NCBI RefSeq assembly: GCF_024168645.1
Contig: NZ_JALJWF010000001.1
Coordinates: 6,637,501-6,701,500, forward strand
Direction: 5' to 3'
Origin: Pseudomonas sp. GGS8
GTDB lineage: Bacteria > Pseudomonadota > Gammaproteobacteria > Pseudomonadales > Pseudomonadaceae
Length of the DNA stretch: 64,000 bases
Position 1 is the first letter of the stretch; each line of letters opens with the position of its first letter. Positions 55,119-64,000 of this stretch are shown here, piece after piece. A program made the position numbers and the translations under genes. The notes below the pieces were generated by a model. That model did no database searches. It was given only the letters and a program-made list of their open reading frames with translations, and had not been told where the DNA came from.

Positions 55119-57770
55119 TCAGGCTTCACTGTCCAATCCTGGCTGAGTCTGCAATGGCAAGTGCAGCGTGATGCAAGTGCCGCGCCCTTCGATGCCGTCG
55201 GCGACGCTGATCCGCCCGCCATGGGCACCGACCATACCCTGACAAATCGCCAGCCCCAACCCCGTACCCTGCCCGCCACGATCGCCACGAGCAGCGGTGT
55301 AGAACATGTCGAAAACCTTCGCCCGTTCCTCTTCCGGAATCCCCGGCCCCTCATCGCTCACCGAAAAAAACAGCTCGCTGTCAGTGGCGCCGGCGCGCAA
55401 TTCAAGACGTCCGTGGGGCGGTGAGAAACGCGCGGCGTTTTCCAGCACATTGACCAGTGCTTGCTCGATCAACGCAGCATGCACATAGAGCAGCGGCAGT
55501 TCGGCCGGCACTTCGGTAACGACGTGCAACGACGCCAGCACCGCGCGCAGACGATTAAGTGCACTGCCGACGATGTCTGCCGGCGATACCCAGTCCCGCG
55601 CCAGCTTCAGGGCGCCGTGACCGAGGCGGGTCATGTCCAGCAGGTTTTGGATGTAGCGATCCAGCCGTTCGGCTTCATCGCGGGTGCCTTCGAGCAGTTC
55701 GCGGCGGTCCGCAAGCGGAATCGCCTCGCCCAGCGCCAGCAAGCTGTCGATGCTGCCGCGCATGGAGGTCAGCGGCGTGCGCAAATCGTGGGACACCGAC
55801 GCCAGCAGCGCGCTGCGCAACTGCTCGGTTTCGCCATGCAAGCGCGCCGCTTCAAGGTCATCAGCCAGTTGCGCCCGGGCCAACGCCTGGGCCAAGGGTT
55901 GGCTCAGCGCTGTCAGCAAGCGCCGACGCTGGCCGCTCAGGGTCTGGCCTTCCTTGGCGCACACGCCGAGCAGTGCCAGCGGCCCGTCGTCCACCGACAA
56001 CGGCCACCACCACCAGCGCCCGAACGGCAAGGTACCGGTGCCCGCGCCTGCCGGTTGATCGTGCTGCCAGGCCCAATCGGCGGCGGCGCGCTCGGCTTCG
56101 GAAAACTCCAGCGGCCCACCGGTTTCGACTTTCCAGCCGCTCTGGCCATCACGATTGAGCAGGCACAGTTTCAGGTCGCTCCAGCCGTTGAGATGCTGGG
56201 CCGCGGCGCTGACCACGGCCTGACGGTCGGTGGCGGCGGTGAGTTTGCGCGACAGGTCGAGCAGTTCGCTGGTCTCTTCCTGAGTGTCGCGCAAGGCTTC
56301 CAATTGCCGTCGTTGCCGCGCTGCAAGGTTACCGGTCAGGGCCGCCATCAACAGGAAGAACAGCAAGGTCAGCACGTCTTCTTCGCGCTGAATGGCAAAT
56401 GAGAAATTCGGTGGAATGAACAGAAAGTCATAGGTCAGAAACGACAGCGCCGCGCAGGCCAATGCCGGGCCGAGGCTGCTGCGCACAGCCACCAGCAACA
56501 CTGCCGCAAGGAACACCAACGAGATGTTGGGCAACGGCAAGACGCTCGACACTGCCCAGGCCAGGGCACTGGCGAGCACCGTCGCCACCAGCGCCAAGGC
56601 GTAGTCGAACCACACCAGCGACTGCGTCGAACGTTGACGTGGTTGATGCTGTTCGTTGTCACTGTCGAGTACGTTGATTTCCAGCCCGCGAGCATCGCGC
56701 AACAAACGCGACGCCAGACCGCCACCGAACAAGCGTCGACGCAAACGCTGGCGCGACTGGCCCACCAGCACCAGGCTGGCGCGACGTTCGGCGGCGTGTT
56801 GAATCAAGGTTTTCGCCACCTCGCCGGCACGCAGCAAGACCACTTCGCCACCGAGGCGTTCGGCCAGTTGCTGGGCACTTTGCAGGCGCAGGCGCGATTG
56901 CTCGTCGCGCACCCGGCCGTTGTCCACATGCACCAGGCTCCACGGCAGATGACGCCGCTGGGCGACGCGACTGGCGTGACGCACCAGACGCTCCGCCTGC
57001 GCATCGCCATCGACACCCACCAACAAGCGACCGCGCACCGCTGGCGCCGCTTGCCCCAACTGGCGATACCCTTGCGCCAGATCGTTATCCACCTGCGCGG
57101 CGGCGGTTTGCATCGCCAGCTCGCGCAGGGCGGTGAGGTTGGTCTGGGTGAAAAAGGCATCGATGGCCGCTCGCGCCTGCTCCGGCACGTAGACTTTGCC
57201 GTCGCGCAGACGCTCCAGCAACTCACGCGGCGGCAGGTCGATCAGCAGCAGTTCGTAGGCTTCTTGCAATACCCAATCCGGCAGGGTTTCACGCACCTGT
57301 ACGCCGGTGATGCCGCGCACCTGATCGTTGAGGCTTTCCAGATGCTGGACGTTGACCGTGGTGAACACGTCGATGCCGGCGGCCAACAATTCCTGGATGT
57401 CTTGCCAGCGTTTGGTGTGACGGCTGCCGGGGGCATTGGTGTGGGCCAGTTCGTCGACCAGCACCAGTTTCGGCTTGGCGGCGAGCAAGCCGTCGAGGTC
57501 CATTTCTTCGAGCATCACGCCACGGTATTCCGAGCGCACCAACGGCTGTTGCGGTAAACCGGCGAGGAGTGCTTCGGTTTCGGCACGACCGTGGGTTTCA
57601 ACCACCCCAGCCAGGACTTTCACGCCCTGGCGCAGTTGAGCGTGGGCGGCCAGGAGCATGGCGTAGGTCTTGCCGACGCCCGGAGCAGCGCCAAGGAACA
57701 CCTTGAGCCGGCCACGGCCATCGCGGGGCAGGTCTGCTAACAGCGCGTCGGCGCGGCCGGAGTCACTCAT
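55119..57770 (-). CDS. kdpD: KdpD, potassium sensor kinase
   Basis: An 883-residue kinase. N-terminal KdpD domain with Walker A GAAPGVGKTYAM near 27-38 and DELAHTN near 106, a Usp-like domain (about 250-365), four clustered transmembrane helices (about 395-490), a GAF domain, HisKA with ASVSHDLRTPLTSM near 655 and HATPase with GTGLGLAI near 845. Full length for the family. The REP at 57813 separates it from kdpC. The downstream gene is kdpE. Confidence 0.96.
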   Translation of the reverse strand: MSDSGRADALLADLPRDGRGRLKVFLGAAPGVGKTYAMLLAAHAQLRQGVKVLAGVVETHGRAETEALLAGLPQQPLVRSEYRGVMLEEMDLDGLLAAKPKLVLVDELAHTNAPGSRHTKRWQDIQELLAAGIDVFTTVNVQHLESLNDQVRGITGVQVRETLPDWVLQEAYELLLIDLPPRELLERLRDGKVYVPEQARAAIDAFFTQTNLTALRELAMQTAAAQVDNDLAQGYRQLGQAAPAVRGRLLVGVDGDAQAERLVRHASRVAQRRHLPWSLVHVDNGRVRDEQSRLRLQSAQQLAERLGGEVVLLRAGEVAKTLIQHAAERRASLVLVGQSRQRLRRRLFGGGLASRLLRDARGLEINVLDSDNEQHQPRQRSTQSLVWFDYALALVATVLASALAWAVSSVLPLPNISLVFLAAVLLVAVRSSLGPALACAALSFLTYDFLFIPPNFSFAIQREEDVLTLLFFLLMAALTGNLAARQRRQLEALRDTQEETSELLDLSRKLTAATDRQAVVSAAAQHLNGWSDLKLCLLNRDGQSGWKVETGGPLEFSEAERAAADWAWQHDQPAGAGTGTLPFGRWWWWPLSVDDGPLALLGVCAKEGQTLSGQRRRLLTALSQPLAQALARAQLADDLEAARLHGETEQLRSALLASVSHDLRTPLTSMRGSIDSLLALGEAIPLADRRELLEGTRDEAERLDRYIQNLLDMTRLGHGALKLARDWVSPADIVGSALNRLRAVLASLHVVTEVPAELPLLYVHAALIEQALVNVLENAARFSPPHGRLELRAGATDSELFFSVSDEGPGIPEEERAKVFDMFYTAARGDRGGQGTGLGLAICQGMVGAHGGRISVADGIEGRGTCITLHLPLQTQPGLDSEA

Positions 57771-57812
57771 GCTTGAAGTTCTCTCTCATTCTGATGTTGA
57801 TGCAGTGACTGT

Positions 57813-57845
57813 CAGGGCCTCTTCGCGGGCAAGCCCGCGATTGGC
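57813..57845. repeat. Single REP unit between kdpC and kdpD
   Basis: The core CGCGGGCAAGCCCGCG (57822-57837) is a perfect hairpin. It lies in the 87-base kdpC-kdpD gap inside the operon and may set mRNA stability or attenuate transcription. Confidence 0.8.
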
Positions 57846-57857
57846 GGCGCCACCGAT

Positions 57858-58403
57858 TTACAGGTTTTCAAGCGCCAGGTTCAGCGCCAACACATTCACC
57901 ACCGGCGGCCCCACCAACGGCTGTTCGATGTGCGCATTCAGCAGTTGCTCAAGCGTAGACACTGGCAGATTACGTGCGGCCGCGACACGCGCCAGTTGAT
58001 AGGCAATCGCGGCCGGTGGCAAGTGCGGATCGAGGCCGCTGCCGGAGGTGGTCAGCATGGCCAACGGTACCGGCCCCTGCCCGGCCACCTGCAGTTTATT
58101 GGCCTCCTCGATCACCCGAGTGGCCAGCGCCGGATTGCTGGGCGAAAGGTTGCTGGCGCTGCTCGACACGGTGGCAAAGGCACCGGCCGATGGCCGTGGG
58201 TGGAACCACGCATCACCGACAAAATCCTGGGCAATCAGCGACGAGCCGCGGACCTTGCCGTCAGCGTCGCGCACCAGGCTGCCATTGGCCTGGTCCGGGA
58301 AGGCAACCTGGGCAACACCGGTCACCACCAAGGGATAAGCGACGCCGGTGATCAGGGTCATCAGCACGAGCAGGCTCAGGGCCGGACGTATCAGTGTGGA
58401 CAT
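57858..58403 (-). CDS. kdpC: KdpC subunit of potassium-transporting ATPase
   Basis: A 181-residue protein with one N-terminal transmembrane helix (about 8-32, [20 protein letters not shown]) and a soluble domain; [22 protein letters not shown] and [14 protein letters not shown] are KdpC signatures. It stabilises the KdpA-KdpB complex. Confidence 0.96.
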   Translation of the reverse strand: MSTLIRPALSLLVLMTLITGVAYPLVVTGVAQVAFPDQANGSLVRDADGKVRGSSLIAQDFVGDAWFHPRPSAGAFATVSSSASNLSPSNPALATRVIEEANKLQVAGQGPVPLAMLTTSGSGLDPHLPPAAIAYQLARVAAARNLPVSTLEQLLNAHIEQPLVGPPVVNVLALNLALENL

Positions 58404-58454
58404 TTCAAAATCCTCGAATTCGTAAAGTGCTTACTCAGGAGCACTGAGTCGTTC

Positions 58455-58524
58455 TCATCGCGGGCAAGCCCGCTCCCACAAAAGGACCACGAAACCTGTG
58501 GGAGCGGGCTTGCCCGCGATAGCG
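58455..58524. repeat. REPIN between kdpB and kdpC
   Basis: TCATCGCGGGCAAGCCCGCT and its inverse flank a short spacer within the 146-base gap between kdpB and kdpC, interrupting what is a tightly spaced operon in most bacteria. Confidence 0.9.
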
Positions 58525-58549
58525 GTGTGGCTGGCACACCGAGCCAGAG

Positions 58550-60607
58550 TCAAACCAGATGCAACGCCGTCAACAACATGTCGATCGCCTTGATGCCCAC
58601 GAACGGCACCAGAATCCCGCCCAGCCCATAGATCAGCAGATTGCGCCGCAGCAGCGCCGCCGCACTCGCCGCCTGCACCCGCACACCGCGCAGCGCCAGT
58701 GGAATCAGCACCACAATGATCAGGGCGTTGAACACGATCGCCGACAGAATCGCGCTCTGCGGACTGCTCAGGTGCATGACGTTGAGCACGCCCAATTGCG
58801 GGTAGATCGAGGCGAACAGCGCCGGCAGGATCGCGAAGTACTTGGCCACGTCGTTGGCGATGGAAAAGGTGGTGAGTGCACCGCGAGTTACCAGCAATTC
58901 CTTGCCGATCTGCACCACGTCCAACAGCTTGGTCGGGTCGCTGTCGAGGTCGACCATGTTCGCCGCTTCCCGCGCCGCTTGCGTGCCGTCGTTCATCGCC
59001 ATGCCCACGTCCGCCTGGGCCAGGGCCGGGGCGTCGTTGGCACCGTCGCCGCACATGGCAACCAGCCGACCGTCGTTCTGCTCATGGCGAATGCGCGCCA
59101 GTTTCTTCTCCGGCGTAGCTTCGGCCAACACGTCATCCACGCCCGCTTCGGCAGCAATCGCGGCGGCGGTCAGCGGGTTGTCGCCGGTGACCATGACCGT
59201 GCGAATCCCCAGTTTGCGCAGCTCGGCGAAACGCTCGCGGATGCCGGGTTTGACCACATCCTTGAGGTGGATCACACCGAGCAATTTGCCGTCGGCGCAC
59301 ACCAGTAACGGCGTGCCGCCACTCTGGGCGATCTTGTCGATTTCCCGGGACAGGGCGGGAGCCAGATCAGCGCGTTTTAGACCGACGAAATTCAGCAGCG
59401 AATCCACCGCGCCCTTGCGATAGACCCGGCCCTGATAGTCGACACCGGACAAGCGGGTTTCAGCGCTGAACGGCACGGCGGTCAGCACATCGGAGGACGG
59501 CTCCGGTTGTGGGTGAAGACCGCGCAGGTAGTCGACGATGGATTTGCCTTCAGCGGTGTCATCGGCCAGCGAGGCAAACAACGCGCCTTCGGCCAGTTCC
59601 TTGGCGCTGACGCCTGGTGCGGCATAAACCGCGCTGCAGCGACGGTTGCCGAAGGTGATGGTGCCGGTCTTGTCCAGCAACAGGACGTGTACGTCCCCCG
59701 CCGCTTCCACGGCGCGACCGGATTTGGCGATCACGTTCAGGCGCACCAGACGGTCCATCCCGGCGATACCGATGGCCGACAGCAAGCCACCAATGGTGGT
59801 CGGAATCAGCGTGACCAACAACGCCACCAGGAACACCAGCGGCAGGTTGCCGTTGGCGAAGTGGGCGAACGGTTGCAGGGTCACCACCACCAGCAGGAAG
59901 ATCAGGGTCAGGCCGATCAGCAGGATATCCAGCGCCACTTCGTTCGGGGTTTTCTGGCGCTTGGCGCCTTCGACCAGCGCGATCATGCGGTCCAGGGTCG
60001 ACTCACCGGGATTGGCGGTGATGCGCACCAGCAACCAGTCCGACACCAGTCGAGTGTTGCCGGTGACGGCCGAACGGTCGCCGCCGGACTCGCGAATCAC
60101 GGGCGCCGATTCACCGGTAATCGCCGCCTCGTTGACCGCCGCAATGCCTTCAATCACCTCGCCGTCACCGGGAATCATCTCCCCCGCTTCGACGCGCACC
60201 ACATCGCCCTTGCGCAGGCTACTGGCGGGCACTACCTGAAAGCTGCCATTGGCACTTTTGCGCCGGGCGCTCAAGCCAACACTGCCGGCCTTGAGGCTGT
60301 CGGCGCGGGCCTTGCCGCGACCTTCGGCCAACGCTTCGGCGAAGTTGGCGAACAGCACGGTGAACCACAGCCACAACGCGATTTGCGCGGCGACGAAGGT
60401 CGGCACAGCGCTGTCGGGAATGAAGCACAGCACCGTGGTGAGGATGGCAGTCAGTTCCACCACCAGCATCACTGGCGCACGCTGCAATTGCCGTGGGTCG
60501 AGCTTGACGAACGCTTGCACCAGCGCCGGGCGCCAGAGCGCGGCGATGGCAGTTTTCGGTTGTTCCGGCGCCTTGACGACGGCGGCTTTGCTTACAGGCA
60601 TATTCAT
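58550..60607 (-). CDS. kdpB: KdpB, ATPase subunit of the potassium pump
   Basis: A 685-residue P-type ATPase. TGES ([11 protein letters not shown]) near residue 165, the phosphorylation motif [11 protein letters not shown] near 312, [18 protein letters not shown] near 478 and the hinge [16 protein letters not shown] near 523 are intact, with transmembrane helices in four groups. ATG 60607 is the second of two adjacent ATGs after AGGAG. Confidence 0.97.
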   Translation of the reverse strand: MNMPVSKAAVVKAPEQPKTAIAALWRPALVQAFVKLDPRQLQRAPVMLVVELTAILTTVLCFIPDSAVPTFVAAQIALWLWFTVLFANFAEALAEGRGKARADSLKAGSVGLSARRKSANGSFQVVPASSLRKGDVVRVEAGEMIPGDGEVIEGIAAVNEAAITGESAPVIRESGGDRSAVTGNTRLVSDWLLVRITANPGESTLDRMIALVEGAKRQKTPNEVALDILLIGLTLIFLLVVVTLQPFAHFANGNLPLVFLVALLVTLIPTTIGGLLSAIGIAGMDRLVRLNVIAKSGRAVEAAGDVHVLLLDKTGTITFGNRRCSAVYAAPGVSAKELAEGALFASLADDTAEGKSIVDYLRGLHPQPEPSSDVLTAVPFSAETRLSGVDYQGRVYRKGAVDSLLNFVGLKRADLAPALSREIDKIAQSGGTPLLVCADGKLLGVIHLKDVVKPGIRERFAELRKLGIRTVMVTGDNPLTAAAIAAEAGVDDVLAEATPEKKLARIRHEQNDGRLVAMCGDGANDAPALAQADVGMAMNDGTQAAREAANMVDLDSDPTKLLDVVQIGKELLVTRGALTTFSIANDVAKYFAILPALFASIYPQLGVLNVMHLSSPQSAILSAIVFNALIIVVLIPLALRGVRVQAASAAALLRRNLLIYGLGGILVPFVGIKAIDMLLTALHLV

Positions 60608-60630
60608 CATCGTGCTCCTAAAAAAGCGGC

Positions 60631-62325
60631 TCAGAAGCCCATGCTCAAGTGTTCAGCAATCGGACCCAGCGCCAGCGTCGGCAAGAAGGTCAAACCACCC
60701 ACCAGCAAAATGGTCACGGTCAGCAAGGTCACGAACAGCGGGCCATGGGTGGGGAAGCTGTTCTGGCCGATCGGCGCGGTTTTCTTCATCGCCAGGCTGC
60801 CGGCCAACCCCAGTACCGGGAGGATGTAACCGAAGCGCCCGATCAACATGCCCAGCCCCAGCATCAGGTTGTGGAACGCGGTGTTGGCACCAAAGCCGCC
60901 GAAGGCAGAACCGTTGTTGGCACTGGCCGAGGTGTAGGCATAAAGCAACTGACTGAAACCGTGAGCACCAGGGTTACTCACCGCCGCCACCGGGCCTGGC
61001 AAGCTGGCAGCAATCGCGCCGAGCACCAGCACGCCCACCGGCATCACCAGCAAGGTCACCACCAGCAGCTGAACTTCCCGGGCTTGCAGTTTCTTGCCGA
61101 GGTATTCCGGCGTGCGGCCGATCATCAGGCCGGCGAGGAACACCGCGATCAACACGTTGAGCAACATGCCGTAGAGCCCGGCGCCGACGCCGCCGAAGAT
61201 CACTTCGCCGACCATCATGTTGACCATCGCGACCATGCCGCTCAGCGGGTTGAGGCTGTCGTGCATGCCATTGACCGAACCGTTCGACGCCGCAGTGGTG
61301 GTCACCGACCACAGCACGGTGGCGGTGGTGCCGAAACGCGTTTCCTTGCCTTCCAGCGGCGCGGTCTGTTCGACTGCAACGTTGGCCAGGGTCGGGTTGG
61401 GTTGGTATTCAGCCCACAGCGAGGTCGCGCCGCCGATCAAAAACAGCGCCAGCATGCAGGCGATGATCGCGCGGCTCTGACGCAGGTCTTTCACGTAATG
61501 GCCGAAGGTGAACACCAGCGCCACCGGGATCAGAATGATCGAGGCGACTTCGAACAGGTTGCTCCACGCCGTCGGGTTCTCGAACGGGTGGGCCGAGTTG
61601 ACGCCGAAGAAGCCACCACCGTTGGTGCCCAGTTGCTTGATCGCAATCTGGCTGGCGGCCGGGCCGAGCGGGATCACCTGATCGACGCCCTGCATCGTCA
61701 CGGCATTCACATATTGCGCGAAGGTTTGCGGCACACCCTGCCACACCAGATACAGCGCCAGCAGCAAGCACAGTGGCAGCAGGCCGTAGAGGGTGGCGCG
61801 GGTCATGTCGACCCAGAAGTTGCCGAGGGTTTTGGTCGACTTGCGACCGATGCCGCGACACAGCGCTACCAGAACCGCCAGACCGGTGGCGGCACTGACG
61901 AAGTTCTGCACGGTGAGGCCGACCATCTGGCTCAGGTAGCTCAGGGATGCTTCGCCACTGTAGGACTGCCAGTTGGTATTGGTCATGAAGCTGACGGCGG
62001 TGTTGAACGCCAGTGTCCACTCCTGGCCCGGCAAGTTTTGCGGGTTCAGCGGCAAGTGGTCCTGGAACACCAGAATCGCGAACAACAGCAAAAAGCCCGC
62101 GAAGTTGAAGGCGAGCAAGGCCAGGGTGTATTTCTGCCAGCTCTGTTCGGCCTGCGGATCAACGCCGGCCACCCGATAGCAGCCACGCTCCACCGGGCCG
62201 AGGATCGGCGAAAGCCAGGTGCGCTGCCCTTCCATCACCTTGTAGTAGAAGCGCCCCAGAAACGGTGCCGGGATCAGCACCACGGCGAAGAAGGCGAGGA
62301 TCAGCCAATAGTCATAACTGCGCAT
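60631..62325 (-). CDS. kdpA: KdpA, potassium-binding channel-like subunit
   Basis: A 564-residue membrane protein with about ten transmembrane helices. Selectivity-filter-like loops are seen around [55 protein letters not shown] and [14 protein letters not shown], each with the conserved Gly. It forms the K+ pathway of the Kdp pump. It starts eight bases after kdpF. Confidence 0.97.
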   Translation of the reverse strand: MRSYDYWLILAFFAVVLIPAPFLGRFYYKVMEGQRTWLSPILGPVERGCYRVAGVDPQAEQSWQKYTLALLAFNFAGFLLLFAILVFQDHLPLNPQNLPGQEWTLAFNTAVSFMTNTNWQSYSGEASLSYLSQMVGLTVQNFVSAATGLAVLVALCRGIGRKSTKTLGNFWVDMTRATLYGLLPLCLLLALYLVWQGVPQTFAQYVNAVTMQGVDQVIPLGPAASQIAIKQLGTNGGGFFGVNSAHPFENPTAWSNLFEVASIILIPVALVFTFGHYVKDLRQSRAIIACMLALFLIGGATSLWAEYQPNPTLANVAVEQTAPLEGKETRFGTTATVLWSVTTTAASNGSVNGMHDSLNPLSGMVAMVNMMVGEVIFGGVGAGLYGMLLNVLIAVFLAGLMIGRTPEYLGKKLQAREVQLLVVTLLVMPVGVLVLGAIAASLPGPVAAVSNPGAHGFSQLLYAYTSASANNGSAFGGFGANTAFHNLMLGLGMLIGRFGYILPVLGLAGSLAMKKTAPIGQNSFPTHGPLFVTLLTVTILLVGGLTFLPTLALGPIAEHLSMGF

Positions 62326-62333
62326 AGCCGCTC

Positions 62334-62423
62334 CTAGTTCCGGTCCGCGCGCAACAGCGCAACCAACAGATAAATGAACAGCCCCACTGCCAATAGCAGT
62401 GACACTCCGTCCAGAACGCTCAT
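62334..62423 (-). CDS. kdpF: KdpF small membrane peptide
   Basis: A 29-residue peptide, one hydrophobic helix: MSVLDGVSLLLAVGLFIYLL then VALLRADRN. This is the typical KdpF that stabilises the KdpABC complex. It is the first gene of the operon and ends eight bases before kdpA. Confidence 0.9.
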   Translation of the reverse strand: MSVLDGVSLLLAVGLFIYLLVALLRADRN

Positions 62424-62514
62424 GGAAGTTCTCCGTGTTACGGCGTATTGCCGCGTGTGGAGTGATTGTCGGCAGGGAGGCTGTAAAGGCGCGAGATCGA
62501 GGGCGGCGGCGGGG

Positions 62515-62531
62515 CATAAAGAATGTGTAAA
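62515..62531 (-). promoter_or_regulatory. Candidate KdpE binding site TTTACA-N5-TTTATG
   Basis: On the minus strand TTTACACATTCTTTATG shows two T-rich hexamers with a five-base spacer, close to the E. coli kdp operator pattern. It lies 92-108 bases upstream of the kdpF start. A further TTTACA is at 62482-62487. Confidence 0.5.
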
Positions 62532-62570
62532 GAGTGGGTTTATGGCTTTGTTACGGCGGTGTCCAGGCGG

Positions 62571-62662
62571 GCCTCATCGCGGGCAAGCCCGCTCCCACAG
62601 GTTTTTGTGATTTCCGGGCAAACACATTCCATTGTGGGAGCGGGCTTGCCCGCGATGACGGC
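62571..62662. repeat. REPIN
   Basis: GCCTCATCGCGGGCAAGCCC at the left and TGTGGGAGCGGGCTTGCCCG at the right, about 33 bases of spacer. Placed between the divergent kdp and permease control regions, which could insulate them. Confidence 0.9.
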
Positions 62663-62767
62663 AGAACAGCCTCCTACGCCCTCAACTGGCGCACAAAAAG
62701 CGCTCACTCAGCCGCGAACATCCCCGATACGACAGCTTTCAGCGCTTTACGACGCCCACCTGAAAAA

Positions 62768-62783
62768 TGGCACGCCCGCTGCA
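62768..62783 (+). promoter_or_regulatory. Sigma-54 promoter of the ethanolamine-type permease gene
   Basis: TGGCACG-CCCG-CTGCA fits the RpoN consensus TGGCACG-N4-TTGCA with one mismatch; GG and GC are exactly ten bases apart. Predicted start near 62793, 35 bases ahead of the ATG. Confidence 0.72.
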
Positions 62784-62827
62784 CACGCCCTCCCCCCGAG
62801 CTTTCCAAACCGTTCAGGGAGCAACGC

Positions 62828-64000
62828 ATGAACACACAACTCAAACCCACGCTGGGCACGCTGCACCTGTGGGGTATCGCGGTCGGGCTGGTGATTTCCG
62901 GTGAGTACTTCGGCTGGAGTTACGGCTGGGGCGTGGCCGGTACGCTGGGCTTTCTGGTGACCTCGTTCATGGTCGCCACGATGTACACCTGCTTCATCTT
63001 CAGTTTCACCGAGCTGACCACCGCGATTCCCCATGCCGGCGGCCCCTTTGCCTACAGCCGTCGTGCTTTTGGCGAAAAAGGTGGATTGATTGCCGGGTTG
63101 GCGACGCTGATCGAATTCGTCTTCGCTCCACCGGCGATTGCCCTGGCGATCGGCGCCTATCTGAATGTGCAGTTTCCCGCCCTCGACCCGAAACATGCGG
63201 CGGTCGGAGCGTACATCGTGTTCATGGGCCTGAACATTCTCGGCGTGAAACTCGCCGCGACGTTCGAACTGGTGGTTTGCGTATTGGCGGTCGCCGAATT
63301 GCTGGTGTTCATGGGCGTGGTCGCCCCGGCGTTCAGCTTCAGCAACTTCGCGCTCAATGGCTGGGCCGGTTCTGATGTGTTCGGTGCGCCGGCGATTGCC
63401 GGGATGTTCGCGGCAATCCCGTTCGCCATCTGGTTCTTCCTGGCCATCGAAGGCGCAGCCATGACCGCCGAAGAAGCCAAGGACCCGAAACGCACGATTC
63501 CCAAGGCCTACATCAGCGGCATCCTGACGCTGGTGCTGCTGGCGATGGGCGTGATGTTCTTTGCCGGCGGCGTCGGCGACTGGCGTACCCTGTCAAACAT
63601 CAACGATCCGCTACCGCAAGCCATGAAAGCCGTGGTCGGCGAAAGCTCAGGCTGGTTGCACATGCTGGTGTGGATCGGTCTGTTCGGCCTGGTGGCGAGT
63701 TTCCACGGGATCATCCTCGGCTACTCGCGGCAGTTCTTCGCCCTCGCCCGGGCCGGTTACCTGCCGGCGTCGCTGGCCAAACTGTCGCGCTTCCAGACTC
63801 CGCACCGGGCAATCATCGTCGGAGGCGTGATCGGCATCGCGGCGATCTACAGTGACGGTTTGATCAACCTCGGCGGCATGACGCTGACGGCGGCAATGAT
63901 CACCATGGCAGTGTTCGGTGCGATCGTGATGTACATCATGAGCATGCTCAGCCTGTTCAAACTGCGTAAAACCGAACCGAACCTGGAGCGCACCTTCCGC
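62828..64000 (+). CDS. Ethanolamine permease-like APC transporter (3' end outside window)
   Basis: 391 codons are present and the frame runs off the window edge. An amino acid-polyamine-organocation transporter with at least ten hydrophobic segments; LHLWGIAVGLVISGEYFGWS near 12-31 and the AAMTAEEAKDPKRTIPKAYI segment near 210-230 match the ethanolamine permease (Eat) subfamily. AGGGAG precedes the ATG. The sigma-54 promoter agrees with control of ethanolamine use by an enhancer-binding protein. Ethanolamine ammonia-lyase genes would be expected beyond the window. Confidence 0.88.
   Translation, partial: MNTQLKPTLGTLHLWGIAVGLVISGEYFGWSYGWGVAGTLGFLVTSFMVATMYTCFIFSFTELTTAIPHAGGPFAYSRRAFGEKGGLIAGLATLIEFVFAPPAIALAIGAYLNVQFPALDPKHAAVGAYIVFMGLNILGVKLAATFELVVCVLAVAELLVFMGVVAPAFSFSNFALNGWAGSDVFGAPAIAGMFAAIPFAIWFFLAIEGAAMTAEEAKDPKRTIPKAYISGILTLVLLAMGVMFFAGGVGDWRTLSNINDPLPQAMKAVVGESSGWLHMLVWIGLFGLVASFHGIILGYSRQFFALARAGYLPASLAKLSRFQTPHRAIIVGGVIGIAAIYSDGLINLGGMTLTAAMITMAVFGAIVMYIMSMLSLFKLRKTEPNLERTFR

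Larger units (their letters stand above)
62424..62827. other. Divergent control region of kdp and the permease gene
   Basis: A 404-base stretch without genes, holding the kdp-side KdpE-like box (62515-62531), a REPIN (62571-62662) and a sigma-54 promoter on the permease side (62768-62783). Confidence 0.7.

Noticed and set aside
60649..62337. 562-codon frame antisense to kdpA
   Set aside because: The translation is His/Gln/Arg-rich low-complexity sequence, typical of an antisense shadow of a high-GC membrane protein gene.

Overview
The window is a GC-rich, gene-dense bacterial chromosome segment that looks like core genome of a fluorescent Pseudomonas (P. fluorescens group). The grounds are OprI, an arginine-type EF-P with EarP beside it, a SagS-OspR-Gpx-MsrB cluster in the order I recall from P. 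aeruginosa, and many copies of the 'GTGGGAGCGGGCTTGCCCGCGA' type REP/REPIN repeat. I see no prophage, IS element, CRISPR array, rRNA or tRNA gene. I found no clear previously undescribed system; the best leads are a damaged Roc/Bvg-like signalling locus at 4.1-8.8 kb and several regulatory sites.

Layout. 0.2-1.2 kb: three small membrane or ribosome-associated type proteins (YqjD/YqjE-like). 1.4-3.9 kb: an EAL phosphodiesterase with a YkuI-like C-terminus, then dGTPase. 4.1-8.8 kb: a receiver-only protein, a BvgA/RocA-like regulator broken by a one-base frameshift, an intact BvgS/RocS-like hybrid kinase, and a 33-codon gene remnant. 8.8-16.8 kb: MsrC, an ATPase, SagS, OspR, glutathione peroxidase, MsrB, AlaA and HtpX, largely oxidative-stress and protein-quality functions. 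17-25 kb: Tpm, a YgiD-like dioxygenase, a DEAD-box helicase, a crotonase, a spermidine-synthase-like protein, class II DAHP synthase and a YcaQ-like protein. 25-31 kb: DUF1127 protein, two LysR regulators, a TauE-type transporter, OhrR/Ohr with matching promoters, EF-P and EarP. 31-38 kb: a Gre-like factor, CysB, Usp, 5'-nucleotidase, ketopantoate-reductase-like protein, thioredoxin/PilZ pair, class I DAHP synthase and an acetyltransferase; from memory this block maps elsewhere in P. aeruginosa. 39-54 kb: OprI, an L,D-transpeptidase, TesA, an ABC transporter, GreB, DoxX, MltF-type transglycosylase, TatD, a chemoreceptor behind a perfect ANR-type box, and several envelope or lipid proteins. 54-62.4 kb: the kdpFABCDE potassium operon on the minus strand, with REP elements placed between its genes. 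62.8 kb to the end: an ethanolamine-type permease, cut by the window edge, behind a sigma-54 promoter.

The genes mostly form small independent operons. Recurrent themes are peroxide and methionine-sulfoxide defence (MsrC, Gpx, MsrB, OspR, OhrR, Ohr), signalling (EAL, SagS, Bvg-like kinase, KdpDE, chemoreceptor, PilZ), and entry to aromatic biosynthesis (two unrelated DAHP synthases). Coordinates of starts were chosen by ribosome-binding site and family length; all functional calls rest on motif recognition and memory, without database searches.
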